From contig CAYIWJ010000009.1 of assembly GCA_964367145.1 (NCBI GenBank), positions 1 to 30,498 on the forward strand: 30,498 bases of DNA. Reading direction: 5' to 3'. Origin of the DNA: JAHFLD01 sp964367145. Lineage in GTDB: Bacteria > Patescibacteriota > Minisyncoccia > UBA6257 > 1-14-0-10-40-38. Under the pieces are notes generated by a model that saw only the letters and a list, made by a program, of their open reading frames with translations, made no database searches and was not told the origin of the DNA. A program made the translations under genes and the position numbers. Shown here in pieces: positions 23,595 to 30,498 of this stretch. Positions within the stretch are counted from its first letter, which is position 1, and every line of letters begins with the position of its first letter.

Positions 23595-24863
23595 ATGAAA
23601 GAGCTGATTGAGAAGCTATACCTTGAGCGACGCGACCTGGTTTCCGAGGGATTTAACCGGGCGCTTGCACACATTAATACTCAACTCCCCATCCAGATTC
23701 ATTCTTATCCATCGGGCTCCCCCGCCTGGACTTGGAAGATTCCAGAGAGCTGGAGCGTAAAGGCGGCATTTATTGAGACACTTTCGGGTAAACGCTTGCT
23801 GGATTTGAAAGATCATCCTTTACACGTAATTTCGTATTCCTTGCCGGTTAACAAAATTGTTAGCCGTGAAGAACTTTTAAAACATCTCCACACGCGCCCC
23901 GATCGGCCACGGGCGATTCCCTATGAATTCAAATACTACGAACGTGACTGGGGATTCTGTTTGCCGCATGAGCGTCTTACGGAGTTTACCGAGCCGGAAT
24001 ACAAGGTTTTTATTGATGCCTCTTTTGAAACCGCCAATTTAACCGTGGGCGAGTGTCTGATTATGGGAGAAAGCAAAGAGACGATCGTGCTGGTGGCGCA
24101 CCTATGCCACCCGGGACAGGCCAATGATGACCTATCTGGCGTTTCGGTTCTGGTCAACATCGGCAAGACTCTGCTCAAACAAAAACCTAAGTTCACTTAT
24201 CGCCTATTATTTGTTCCCGAGACGATTGGTTCGATCGCTTATTTAAGCCATAACGAGAATTTGATTCCCGAATTTAAGGCTGGAATCTTTTTAGAAATGC
24301 TCGGCAATGACGCTCGACACGCCCTGCAAACTTCGCGAAGCGATGACACCTATCTTGATCGAGTGGCTAAAGCAGTAATCAAAAGCCGACTTAAAGATTT
24401 TACTGTCGGCTCTTTCCGTAAAATTGTCGGCAATGATGAGATGGCTTTTAACGGCCCGGGAGTTAATGTGCCGATGATTTCCATAAGTCGCGCCATACCT
24501 GGTTTTCCCCACTATCCCGAATATCACACAAGCGATGATACACCGGCAATTATTTCCGAAGATCGTCTGATGGAGTCGCGGGATCTGGTCTTGAAGATTT
24601 TAGATACAATTGAGCAAGATTATATCCCACTGCGAAAATTTAAGGGGCCGGTTTTTTTATCGGGTTATGGGTTGTGGATTGACTGGCGGATCAACAAAAA
24701 ACTCAACCAGTCCATTGAGCAGATCATGCTACGCCTAGAGGGTTCGCAGACTGTTTTTGAAATTGCTCAAGAGTTGGGGATGAATTTTGAAGAGGTTAAG
24801 GATTATATAGATAAGTTTGTTGACAAAGGTTTGGTAGAAAAGCTTCCCCTGAAATTTGTTTAA
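23595..24863 (+). CDS. M28-like metallohydrolase (DUF2172/DUF4910 type) with C-terminal winged helix
   Basis: A 422-residue protein, the only plus-strand gene in the glycan block after the GT39 gene. An aminopeptidase-like zinc domain is inserted in a larger fold. Metal and catalytic candidates are H169 and H172 in AHLCHPGQANDDLSG, D178/D179 in the same motif, E209 in VPETIGS and H311 in EYHTSDDTP. The last 70 or so residues (QSIEQIMLRLEGSQTVFEIAQELGMNFEEVKDYIDKFVDKGLVEKL) look like a winged helix, the HTH_47-type tail known in this family. Relatives sit in surface polysaccharide loci, where their substrate is not established. A deacylase or amidase on an amino sugar is as likely as a peptidase. 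Its stop overlaps that of the convergent SDR gene by 3 bases. Confidence 0.82.
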   Translation: MKELIEKLYLERRDLVSEGFNRALAHINTQLPIQIHSYPSGSPAWTWKIPESWSVKAAFIETLSGKRLLDLKDHPLHVISYSLPVNKIVSREELLKHLHTRPDRPRAIPYEFKYYERDWGFCLPHERLTEFTEPEYKVFIDASFETANLTVGECLIMGESKETIVLVAHLCHPGQANDDLSGVSVLVNIGKTLLKQKPKFTYRLLFVPETIGSIAYLSHNENLIPEFKAGIFLEMLGNDARHALQTSRSDDTYLDRVAKAVIKSRLKDFTVGSFRKIVGNDEMAFNGPGVNVPMISISRAIPGFPHYPEYHTSDDTPAIISEDRLMESRDLVLKILDTIEQDYIPLRKFKGPVFLSGYGLWIDWRINKKLNQSIEQIMLRLEGSQTVFEIAQELGMNFEEVKDYIDKFVDKGLVEKLPLKFV

Positions 24864-25936
24864 GATAACTTATTTGTCTTGATTTTTTTTCGCTCATCGA
24901 TCGGAACCCAGATATTTTTTTGCCGCCAGTTGTAAGTTATCCGTTCCCCAGTCGTCATCTCTTGTTGATTTTGGGCATACCAGGCATAGGTTTGTTTGAG
25001 GCCTTCTTCGAGAGAAACTTTGGGGACGTAGTTCAGCAGTGATTTCATTTTTTTGGTGTCAGCCACGCGGCGTTTAATTTCGGCTATTTTTCTTTTATGT
25101 AAAAGCGAGGGGTGTAGCTTCTTGCCGGAAATTTTGATGATCATTTTAGCAAGTTGAAGAATGCTGACCTCGCGCCCAGTGCCAAGATTAATGGCCTGCC
25201 CGTCGGTTTTGTCGTTTAATAAGCCCTGAATGGCGGCTTCGATGTTGTCATCAATAAACATAAAATCTCGGGTTTGCTTCCCGTCATGGAAGATGGTCGG
25301 GGATTTATCTTGCAGAACTTCGGAGATAAAAACGCCGGTAACAAAGCCGTACATAGAACCTGCTTGACGGGGGCCATAGGCGTTAAAAAAACGATAGATC
25401 ACGATCGGCAATCCGGTGATCTCCCAGTAACTGCGGAAAAAGTTTTCACCAGCCGATTTAACCAGCGCATAGGGCATCTTGATGTCGTAGTAAGAATTTT
25501 CTTCGTGGAGAGGTTGGCGCTCTTGATCGCCGTAGATTTCGGAAGAAGAGGCGTAGGCAATTTTTTTTACCTTATGCTGGCGAGCAAGTTCCAAAATGTG
25601 TTTAATGCCCTCAATATCCGCCAAAACGCTAAGCGGTTCTTCACTGGTTCGCTTAACGCCGACCAGCGCGGCGTAGTGAAAGACGTAATCTATCGGCCAC
25701 TTGTTGAAAGCTTTTTTGATGTCTTTGAAGTTGTTGGCATCGCCGCGAATGAAAATAAAATCCGGGTCGCTTTTTCGGGAGTCCACGTATTCTTTACTGC
25801 CAGTCGAAAGATTGTCAAAGCAAACCACGCGAGCGCCATAATAGCGAAGATGGTCAATGAGATGTGAACCGATGAAGCCGGCGCCGCCGGTGACAAGCAC
25901 GGTTTTCCCTTTGAGCTTAGTAGCGGGATTGATCAT
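24860..25936 (-). CDS. NAD-dependent sugar epimerase/dehydratase (extended SDR)
   Basis: A 358-residue protein with GGAGFIG at 17-23 for NAD binding. The Ser region is ASSSEIYG (129-136) and the catalytic pair Y156 and K160 is in PYALVK. YRFFNAYGPRQ and the C-terminal RRVADTKKMKSLL segment are typical of UDP-sugar epimerases/dehydratases. The TGGAGFIGSHL start and NAYGPR motif favour a UDP- or dTDP-hexose 4-epimerase or 4,6-dehydratase. A 4,6-dehydratase would normally show a DE or DK pair just after the Ser. Here S-S-S-E is seen, so epimerase is somewhat more likely. It is followed 17 bases upstream in the operon by the GT4 gene at 25954. Substrate not determinable. Confidence 0.88.
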   Translation of the reverse strand: MINPATKLKGKTVLVTGGAGFIGSHLIDHLRYYGARVVCFDNLSTGSKEYVDSRKSDPDFIFIRGDANNFKDIKKAFNKWPIDYVFHYAALVGVKRTSEEPLSVLADIEGIKHILELARQHKVKKIAYASSSEIYGDQERQPLHEENSYYDIKMPYALVKSAGENFFRSYWEITGLPIVIYRFFNAYGPRQAGSMYGFVTGVFISEVLQDKSPTIFHDGKQTRDFMFIDDNIEAAIQGLLNDKTDGQAINLGTGREVSILQLAKMIIKISGKKLHPSLLHKRKIAEIKRRVADTKKMKSLLNYVPKVSLEEGLKQTYAWYAQNQQEMTTGERITYNWRQKNIWVPIDERKKIKTNKLS

Positions 25937-25953
25937 GGATTTGGTTTAGAAGT

Positions 25954-27129
25954 TTAGGTTTTTAGACTTTTATTGTAAAGATTGCTTGTTTCTCTTCCGG
26001 TTTTTTCCCAGCGGAAAAATTCGGCTCGCGCAATACCTTGACGAATCATTTTATCGCGCACTTCTTTTTTAACCGAAGCGAGCTTCTTAATTGTTTCGGC
26101 TATGTCCGTGATGCTATAGGGATCGACAAGTTCGGCCGCACCACCAGCAATTTCTGGCAAACAGGAGAGGTTAGAGGTAATAGTAGGAACCCCCGAGGCC
26201 ATGGCCTCAACAAGCGGCAGACCAAAACCCTCGGAGAGTGAGACGAAAATAAAAAGATCGGCGGCGGCATAAACGCGGGGAAGATCACCCTCCTCTACGA
26301 AGGGAATTATTTTGACGAAAGCTCCGGCTTGGAGGCGCTTGATCGTTTCTAGAACCAAGGCAGAGTAAACGGGTTCGTGCTTGGCGCCAACGATTACGAG
26401 TTGGTGAGGGAGATTATTTTCGCGCTTGGCTTTGGCAAAAGCTTCGATGGTGCGATGGACATTTTTATGCGGATCAAGACGGCTGACGCAAAGAATATAG
26501 GGCGAGGTAATGCCATATTCTTCCTGCATCTTTTTTTGGGCCTCGCTTTTTTCTTCGCCGTTTAATGGGCGGCACGCTTTATCTACCCCCGCATAGACCA
26601 CGGCGGTTTTTTTTCGATTTAATTTGTAGTAGCGAATAATTTGCTCGCGGGCAATTTCGGAATCGGCAATCGCCAGATTGATCCAGAACTTGCCCCAGTA
26701 GGAAATCATCAAGCGATTAAACTTGGTGAAGAGGGTTTCGAAAATCGGAATTTCTTTATGATCTGGCGCGCCGTGGAAGGTGACGATGATTTGTTTGGTT
26801 TTACCAAAAAATTTGAGGAGCCAAAAAAAGGGATGCAAGGCCGGGCGTGGGAAATGAGCAATATCAAAACGCTCGGGAGTTACGATAAAAAACCACAGAT
26901 AAGAAAAAAATCCAGAGAACTTCCGAAGGTTTGGCTTTGGGATGATGACTTCTGGAATTGCCTTGAACTCTACTGATGGAGCGACATCGGATTTATGAAT
27001 TAACACTAAATCCAGTTCGGTTGAATGGTTGTTGTGAAGTGCGGCAATTAGCCGTCGCAAAACAAGACTCGTGCCCATGGCTTGACGCCCAAGGTCATCG
27101 GCAAAAAATCCAACTCTGATTTTAGACAT
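25954..27129 (-). CDS. GT4-family glycosyltransferase (mannosyltransferase-like)
   Basis: A 391-residue GT-B enzyme. The C-terminal half begins SPYILCVSRLDPHKNVHRTIEAFA and contains VSLSEGFGLPLVEAMASGVPTITSNLSCLPE, with the E-x7-E donor-binding motif (EGFGLPLVE). It transfers a hexose from a nucleotide sugar, with retention of configuration, to the lipid-linked repeat unit on the cytoplasmic face. The N-terminal half (AHFPRPALHPFFWLLKFFG) may touch the membrane. Its start overlaps the stop of the preceding aminotransferase gene by 8 bases, so the two are likely translated together. Confidence 0.9.
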   Translation of the reverse strand: MSKIRVGFFADDLGRQAMGTSLVLRRLIAALHNNHSTELDLVLIHKSDVAPSVEFKAIPEVIIPKPNLRKFSGFFSYLWFFIVTPERFDIAHFPRPALHPFFWLLKFFGKTKQIIVTFHGAPDHKEIPIFETLFTKFNRLMISYWGKFWINLAIADSEIAREQIIRYYKLNRKKTAVVYAGVDKACRPLNGEEKSEAQKKMQEEYGITSPYILCVSRLDPHKNVHRTIEAFAKAKRENNLPHQLVIVGAKHEPVYSALVLETIKRLQAGAFVKIIPFVEEGDLPRVYAAADLFIFVSLSEGFGLPLVEAMASGVPTITSNLSCLPEIAGGAAELVDPYSITDIAETIKKLASVKKEVRDKMIRQGIARAEFFRWEKTGRETSNLYNKSLKT

Positions 27130-28321
27130 AGTTCGCTTCGATCAAAGACCGGACGGTTTGACCAACATAGTGCGCTTCGGCCTCGGTCATTACGGGCGTG
27201 AGTGGCAAAGAAAAAATACTCTCGGAGATCCGAGTCGTATGCGGAAGTTTGGCCGGATCGTGTTTTAGGGTTTGCTTGAAGTGGGTGTGCAGATGCACGC
27301 CCTTGTAGTGAATCGCGGCGCCGATGTTATAGGATTTGATCAGTGAAACCATTTCGTTGCGGTCGATTTTAAACTTCGGTAGATCCATAACAAGAGTGTA
27401 AAGATGAAGCGCGTGTTTGTTTTTGGGGTCGTTTTTTGATTTTTCCTGGAGCGAGATGCCCTTGAGGTTGCTAAAATACTTTTCATAAATCTTGGCATAT
27501 TCTTCCCGTTTCTTTTGCATGGTCTCAAATTTTTTGAGCTGAACCAGGCCAACCGCCGCTTGAACGTCGGTCATATTGTATTTATAACCGCGACTCACCA
27601 CTTCGTAGAGGATTAGTTTGGTACCGCTCTTGTAGCGCTTCCAAGCTTCGTTGTCCATGCCGTGGAGACTTAAGATTTCGAGCTTGCGCGCAAGTTCCGG
27701 GGAATTGGTCGTGATCATTCCCCCTTCGATTGAGGTCAGATTTTTGTTGGGATAAAAGCTAAAGACGGCCAGCGAATTTTTAAAACCGCCAATGCGCGTC
27801 CCGCCGTAGACCGTCCCCATGGCGTGGGCGGCGTCTTCCACAACGAAGAGGTTGTGTTTTTTGGCCAAGGCGAAAATTGCCTTCATGTCGCAGGCAAGAC
27901 CGCCAAAATGAACGGGCATAATCGCCTTGGTGCGTTTAGTGATGGCGCGCTCAATGGCTTTGGGGTCAATGTTGTGCGTTTTGGGATCAACGTCAACCAA
28001 GACCGGCGTGGCCCGCGCGTATTCAATGGCATTAATCGTGGCGGCAAAGGTGAGCGAGGGCGCGATGACTTCATCACCCGGGCCGACACCAACCGCTTCG
28101 AGCGCAATATGAAGCCCACCGGTGCAGTGACTCACAGCAACCGCGTGTTTGGCGCCAACATATTTTGCGAACTCAATTTCGAATTCCTTAACTTTGGGAC
28201 CGGTGCCGATCCAGCCAGATTTTAAAACTTCGGTGACGGCCTTAATTTCCTCCTTGCCGATCGAGGGTTTGCCAAAGACGATGAACTTTTTTGCCGGCTT
28301 GATGAGGACTGGCTTCTGCAT
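27122..28321 (-). CDS. DegT/DnrJ/EryC1/StrS sugar aminotransferase (second of two)
   Basis: A 399-residue PLP enzyme. FIVFGKPSIGKEEIKAVTEVL and SGWIGTGPKVKEFE are classic for the ArnB/WecE/PglE group. SHCTGGLHIAL, D163 in VVEDAAHAMG and the PLP lysine K193 in FSFYPNKNLTSIEGG complete the site. It is closer to the textbook family than the copy at 19513, which has SFNVHKIIQ. ATG at 28321 is used. An ATG at 28390 would add 23 residues in a region containing AAAAAGGAG, so that region may instead be leader. A 4-keto-6-deoxy sugar transaminase is the usual role of this subgroup. Confidence 0.9.
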   Translation of the reverse strand: MQKPVLIKPAKKFIVFGKPSIGKEEIKAVTEVLKSGWIGTGPKVKEFEIEFAKYVGAKHAVAVSHCTGGLHIALEAVGVGPGDEVIAPSLTFAATINAIEYARATPVLVDVDPKTHNIDPKAIERAITKRTKAIMPVHFGGLACDMKAIFALAKKHNLFVVEDAAHAMGTVYGGTRIGGFKNSLAVFSFYPNKNLTSIEGGMITTNSPELARKLEILSLHGMDNEAWKRYKSGTKLILYEVVSRGYKYNMTDVQAAVGLVQLKKFETMQKKREEYAKIYEKYFSNLKGISLQEKSKNDPKNKHALHLYTLVMDLPKFKIDRNEMVSLIKSYNIGAAIHYKGVHLHTHFKQTLKHDPAKLPHTTRISESIFSLPLTPVMTEAEAHYVGQTVRSLIEANYV

Positions 28322-28423
28322 AGATGTATAGGTACAACCCCGCGCCTTGACTTGGGGTTTCTGGTCTAAAACACTCCTTTTTCCCTGCATTCGCTAAAAT
28401 TGGGAAGTTTATTACTTGCTTGG

Positions 28424-29569
28424 TTATTTTGAATTTACCTTCTTCTCGTATGCCTCTGCCAGCACCTTGTCTAGTTTTTTCATGGAACTTTCCAAAGTGC
28501 GATCCTTGAATCGCTCGTGAGCGGTGTCTGCCATCCGCTTGCCGAGCGTCGAGTCGCGCAGGACGCGCAAAATATTTTCGGCAAGCAGATGAGCGTCGCC
28601 CGGTGGCGAGAGCAAGCCGGTTTCTTCGTGTTTAATAACATCGGGAATACCGCCGGTGTCCGATGCCACGATGGGAACTTTGGAGAAAAAGGCTTCGAAG
28701 AGAATCAGGCCCTGACCCTCCCAGATAGAGGGAAAGGAGAAGACGTCGCTTCCCATAAGCAGGTGCGGTGTGTCTTTGCGCGTGCCTAAGAATTGTAGAT
28801 GCTTATCAAGGTTCAGTTTTTCGGCCTCGGTTTTAAGACTAATCTCGAGTCCGCCCGAACCAACGATTAAGGCGTAGGCTTTGGGCTCCCGCTCGATCAC
28901 TTCTTGCATCGCTCGCACTAAAACAATTTGTCCCTTCTGCTCCACCATGCGACCGATGTTCACGATAATCTTGGCGTCACTTGGCAGGTTAAATTCATGA
29001 CGAAACCTTTGCCGGTCAGGCGGATGCTGAAAGCGGCGATGATCAACGGCGTTAGTCGGCACGAGAGCGATTTTTTCTTTGGGGAAGCCCACGACATTTA
29101 GGCCATAGTCGGTTACCGCTTGGGTGGTGGAAATGCAGACATCGGTAATTTTGGAAAGTTGGTGATCAATCCAGGTATACCACTTGGGCAGGCTCGGAAT
29201 AATATTTTGAATTTCGGTGACGATGAGCGGAACGCCGGCGAGTTTGGCCGTGAGGCGACCGATCGTGTCGGCGACGAAAAGCTGACTAAAAACGATGTCG
29301 AACTTTTCCGCTTTCAGATAACGATAAACTTCAAACCACTTCGCGAGTTGCCAGGGGCTCTTCATCTTGAAGGCCTTGTAGGGAGTTTGCGGGTCGAGTT
29401 CTTTTAAGAGAAAGTCGCCGTCTTTGGTATCAAGCAAAGTCGCCACGTGAATTTCAAACAATTCATGGTTTAGCATGCGGGAGAAGTCCACGACCAAACG
29501 CTGGACGCCGCCAACGCCGAGGTCGTTGGTTAGAAGCAGGAGTTTTAGTTTGCGTTTTTCTTGTGGCAT
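28424..29569 (-). CDS. GT4-family glycosyltransferase
   Basis: A 381-residue GT-B enzyme. The N-terminal LLLLTNDLGVGGVQRLVVDFSRML is the usual acceptor-side opening. KIIVNIGRMVEQKGQIVLVRAM starts the donor domain, and FPSIWEGQGLILFEAFFSKVPIVASDTGGIPDVI carries the E-x7-E motif and GG.PE-like segment. It adds a sugar to the growing glycan. It lies just after the terminator at 29607-29634, so its transcript must start in the 38-base spacer or arise by read-through. The 102 bases between its stop and the ATG at 28321 hold no gene. Confidence 0.9.
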   Translation of the reverse strand: MPQEKRKLKLLLLTNDLGVGGVQRLVVDFSRMLNHELFEIHVATLLDTKDGDFLLKELDPQTPYKAFKMKSPWQLAKWFEVYRYLKAEKFDIVFSQLFVADTIGRLTAKLAGVPLIVTEIQNIIPSLPKWYTWIDHQLSKITDVCISTTQAVTDYGLNVVGFPKEKIALVPTNAVDHRRFQHPPDRQRFRHEFNLPSDAKIIVNIGRMVEQKGQIVLVRAMQEVIEREPKAYALIVGSGGLEISLKTEAEKLNLDKHLQFLGTRKDTPHLLMGSDVFSFPSIWEGQGLILFEAFFSKVPIVASDTGGIPDVIKHEETGLLSPPGDAHLLAENILRVLRDSTLGKRMADTAHERFKDRTLESSMKKLDKVLAEAYEKKVNSK

Positions 29570-29606
29570 ATCGGTTTTTGAGTATGAGCAATTTTACACT
29601 GTGGAC

Positions 29607-29634
29607 AAAAAAAAGACCACCTTTTTAGGTGGTC
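29607..29634 (-). terminator. Intrinsic terminator after the GNAT gene at 29643
   Basis: GACCACCT (minus, 29634-29627) pairs exactly with AGGTGGTC (29622-29615) around a loop of four, followed by eight U. It begins eight bases after the TAG stop. Confidence 0.94.
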
Positions 29635-29642
29635 GTGCGGAT

Positions 29643-30443
29643 CTACTTGTTGAAACCGTATTGCTTCCAGACGTGGTAGATGAGTATCATCTCCCTTAGA
29701 CGAAAGCCAACGTTTTCGTACAAGCGCGATGCCTGGTAATTATTGCCCTGGGTATCTACGGTAACGAACTCGGTGCCATTTTCAAAACACCAATCAATGC
29801 TGGTGCCAGTCATCGCGCGGCCAATGCCATGCCCGCGGAATTCAGGATGGGTTGCCACGAGTACAACCTCGCCGTGGCGAATATTCTTGCCATTAACTTC
29901 TTCTTCCACAATCTTGTTGCCGATGAAGCCAACGACTTGATCACCAACAAGAGCCACTACGGTTACGACCGGAAGATCGGTCGAAGCCTTGGGCTTCATG
30001 AGGTTTCCGGCCCAAATGCTGTACATGTCGGCTACATGGGGGCGAAAGCGTTCATCAACATAGAAGCGGCTGACGACTGAAAGATCGCGGGATAACGCTT
30101 TTACCTGCGCCACATGCTCTGCGTTTTCTGGGTTCAGAAGCTTAATTTCGACGACAGCTCTTCCGCGCGGCTTCCATGGACCTTCGGGCATCCAATCTTT
30201 TTTCTTAAACAAGTAGCTCATCCGAATGTCGCCCAAGAAAAATCCGACTCGGGCGGCCACTTCGCGCGAATGTATGTCACTCGCGTCCAACATGGCATAG
30301 ACGCAGTCAAACTTTCCTTCCACAAACTCTTGGCGAAACTCGTGTTCTTCTTGATCCGAACCGATGGCTGTCGGCAAATATCGGCCAACTTTCACCTTGA
30401 AGTGGTTGGAATCCCAGGGCAGGTGCTTGATGAGTTGAGGCAT
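29643..30443 (-). CDS. WecD-like GNAT sugar N-acetyltransferase
   Basis: A 266-residue protein. The N-terminal HLPWDSNHFKVKVGRYLP resembles the opening of WecD, the dTDP-fucosamine acetyltransferase. The GNAT core is C-terminal: GEVVLVATHPEFRGHGIGRAM is the acetyl-CoA site (RGHGIG), and VDTQGNNYQASRLYENVGFRLRE ends the fold. Acetylation of a 4-amino-4,6-dideoxy sugar made by a DegT enzyme is the likely role. An AAAGGAG lies 12 bases before the ATG at 30443, longer than ideal, but an in-frame stop between them excludes an earlier start. The gene has its own terminator and reads more G+C-rich than the flanking GT4 gene in places. Confidence 0.86.
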   Translation of the reverse strand: MPQLIKHLPWDSNHFKVKVGRYLPTAIGSDQEEHEFRQEFVEGKFDCVYAMLDASDIHSREVAARVGFFLGDIRMSYLFKKKDWMPEGPWKPRGRAVVEIKLLNPENAEHVAQVKALSRDLSVVSRFYVDERFRPHVADMYSIWAGNLMKPKASTDLPVVTVVALVGDQVVGFIGNKIVEEEVNGKNIRHGEVVLVATHPEFRGHGIGRAMTGTSIDWCFENGTEFVTVDTQGNNYQASRLYENVGFRLREMILIYHVWKQYGFNK

Positions 30444-30455
30444 AGCTAGATGCTA

Positions 30456-30462
30456 CTCCTTT
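30456..30462 (-). promoter_or_regulatory. Shine-Dalgarno AAAGGAG with long spacer
   Basis: AAAGGAG ends 12 bases upstream of the ATG at 30443. A TAG in frame (30455-30453) prevents any earlier start. Confidence 0.6.
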
Positions 30463-30498
30463 CTGTTTTTACGGTAAAGTTCTTGACTGGGTTTTACT

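Noticed and set aside
25274..25867. Plus-strand open frame of 197 codons
   Set aside because: Antisense to the SDR gene, which has clear NAD-binding and catalytic motifs; no recognisable domain.
28322..28390. N-terminal extension of the second DegT aminotransferase from an ATG at 28390
   Set aside because: The extra 23 residues lack family similarity and include a purine-rich leader-like stretch; MQKPVLIKPAKKFIVFGKP is a typical start.
1..30498. CRISPR arrays, insertion sequences, integrases, toxin-antitoxin or phage genes
   Set aside because: No repeat arrays, transposase motifs or short toxin/antitoxin pairs were found on reading both strands; the window is filled by housekeeping and glycan genes.

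Overview
The window looks like a stretch of a Candidate Phyla Radiation (Patescibacteria) chromosome. This is inference: gene order, a short C-terminally simple DnaG, a zinc-ribbon L28, a sigma-70 with the 'RTPNLGILDL' variant of region 2.1, the near absence of Shine-Dalgarno sequences, and a surface-glycan locus of this style all fit. The phylum cannot be fixed from the sequence alone. Almost every gene is on the minus strand and genes are tightly packed. No spacer longer than about 160 bases is present.

Left end (1-2740): the 5' part of rpoD (cut by the window edge) follows dnaG on the minus strand, the classic dnaG-rpoD arrangement. Divergently, on the plus strand, lie rpmB (L28) and a tRNA-Pro(GGG).

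Middle and right (2787-30443): a surface polysaccharide/glycoprotein locus. It opens with a plus-strand GT39/PMT-type membrane glycosyltransferase, then a minus-strand block. Polymer handling comes first: a Wzy/WaaL-type ligase with TPRs, a membrane-tailed methyltransferase, a Wzx-type flippase and an orphan GT-B-like protein. Sugar amidation and oxidation follow: asnB and two Gfo/Idh/MocA oxidoreductases with a GNAT between them. Next is a nonulosonate-like core resembling the Bacillus sps logic: a NeuB/SpsE-family synthase, two SpsF-like nucleotidyltransferases, two paralogous GT-B-like HDxG proteins, a DegT aminotransferase and a YdcF/DUF218 protein. Then come a sugar N-formyltransferase, a plus-strand M28-like (DUF2172/DUF4910 type) metallohydrolase with a winged-helix tail, an extended SDR, two GT4 glycosyltransferases, a second DegT and a WecD-like GNAT.

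Two layers stand out. Many enzyme families occur exactly twice, and the GT-B/SpsF pair is duplicated as a neighbouring pair on both flanks of the NeuB/DegT core. Also, three genes (GT-B at 15409-16545, formyltransferase at 22812-23501, GNAT at 29643-30443) are built unlike their neighbours. Each has a strong Shine-Dalgarno, its own hairpin-plus-U-run terminator and a more G+C-rich composition, as if they were separate transcription cassettes set into the long operon.

One assembly problem is certain: asnB is interrupted by exactly 100 Ns flanked by an identical 55-base repeat. Collapsing it restores one continuous 619-residue protein.
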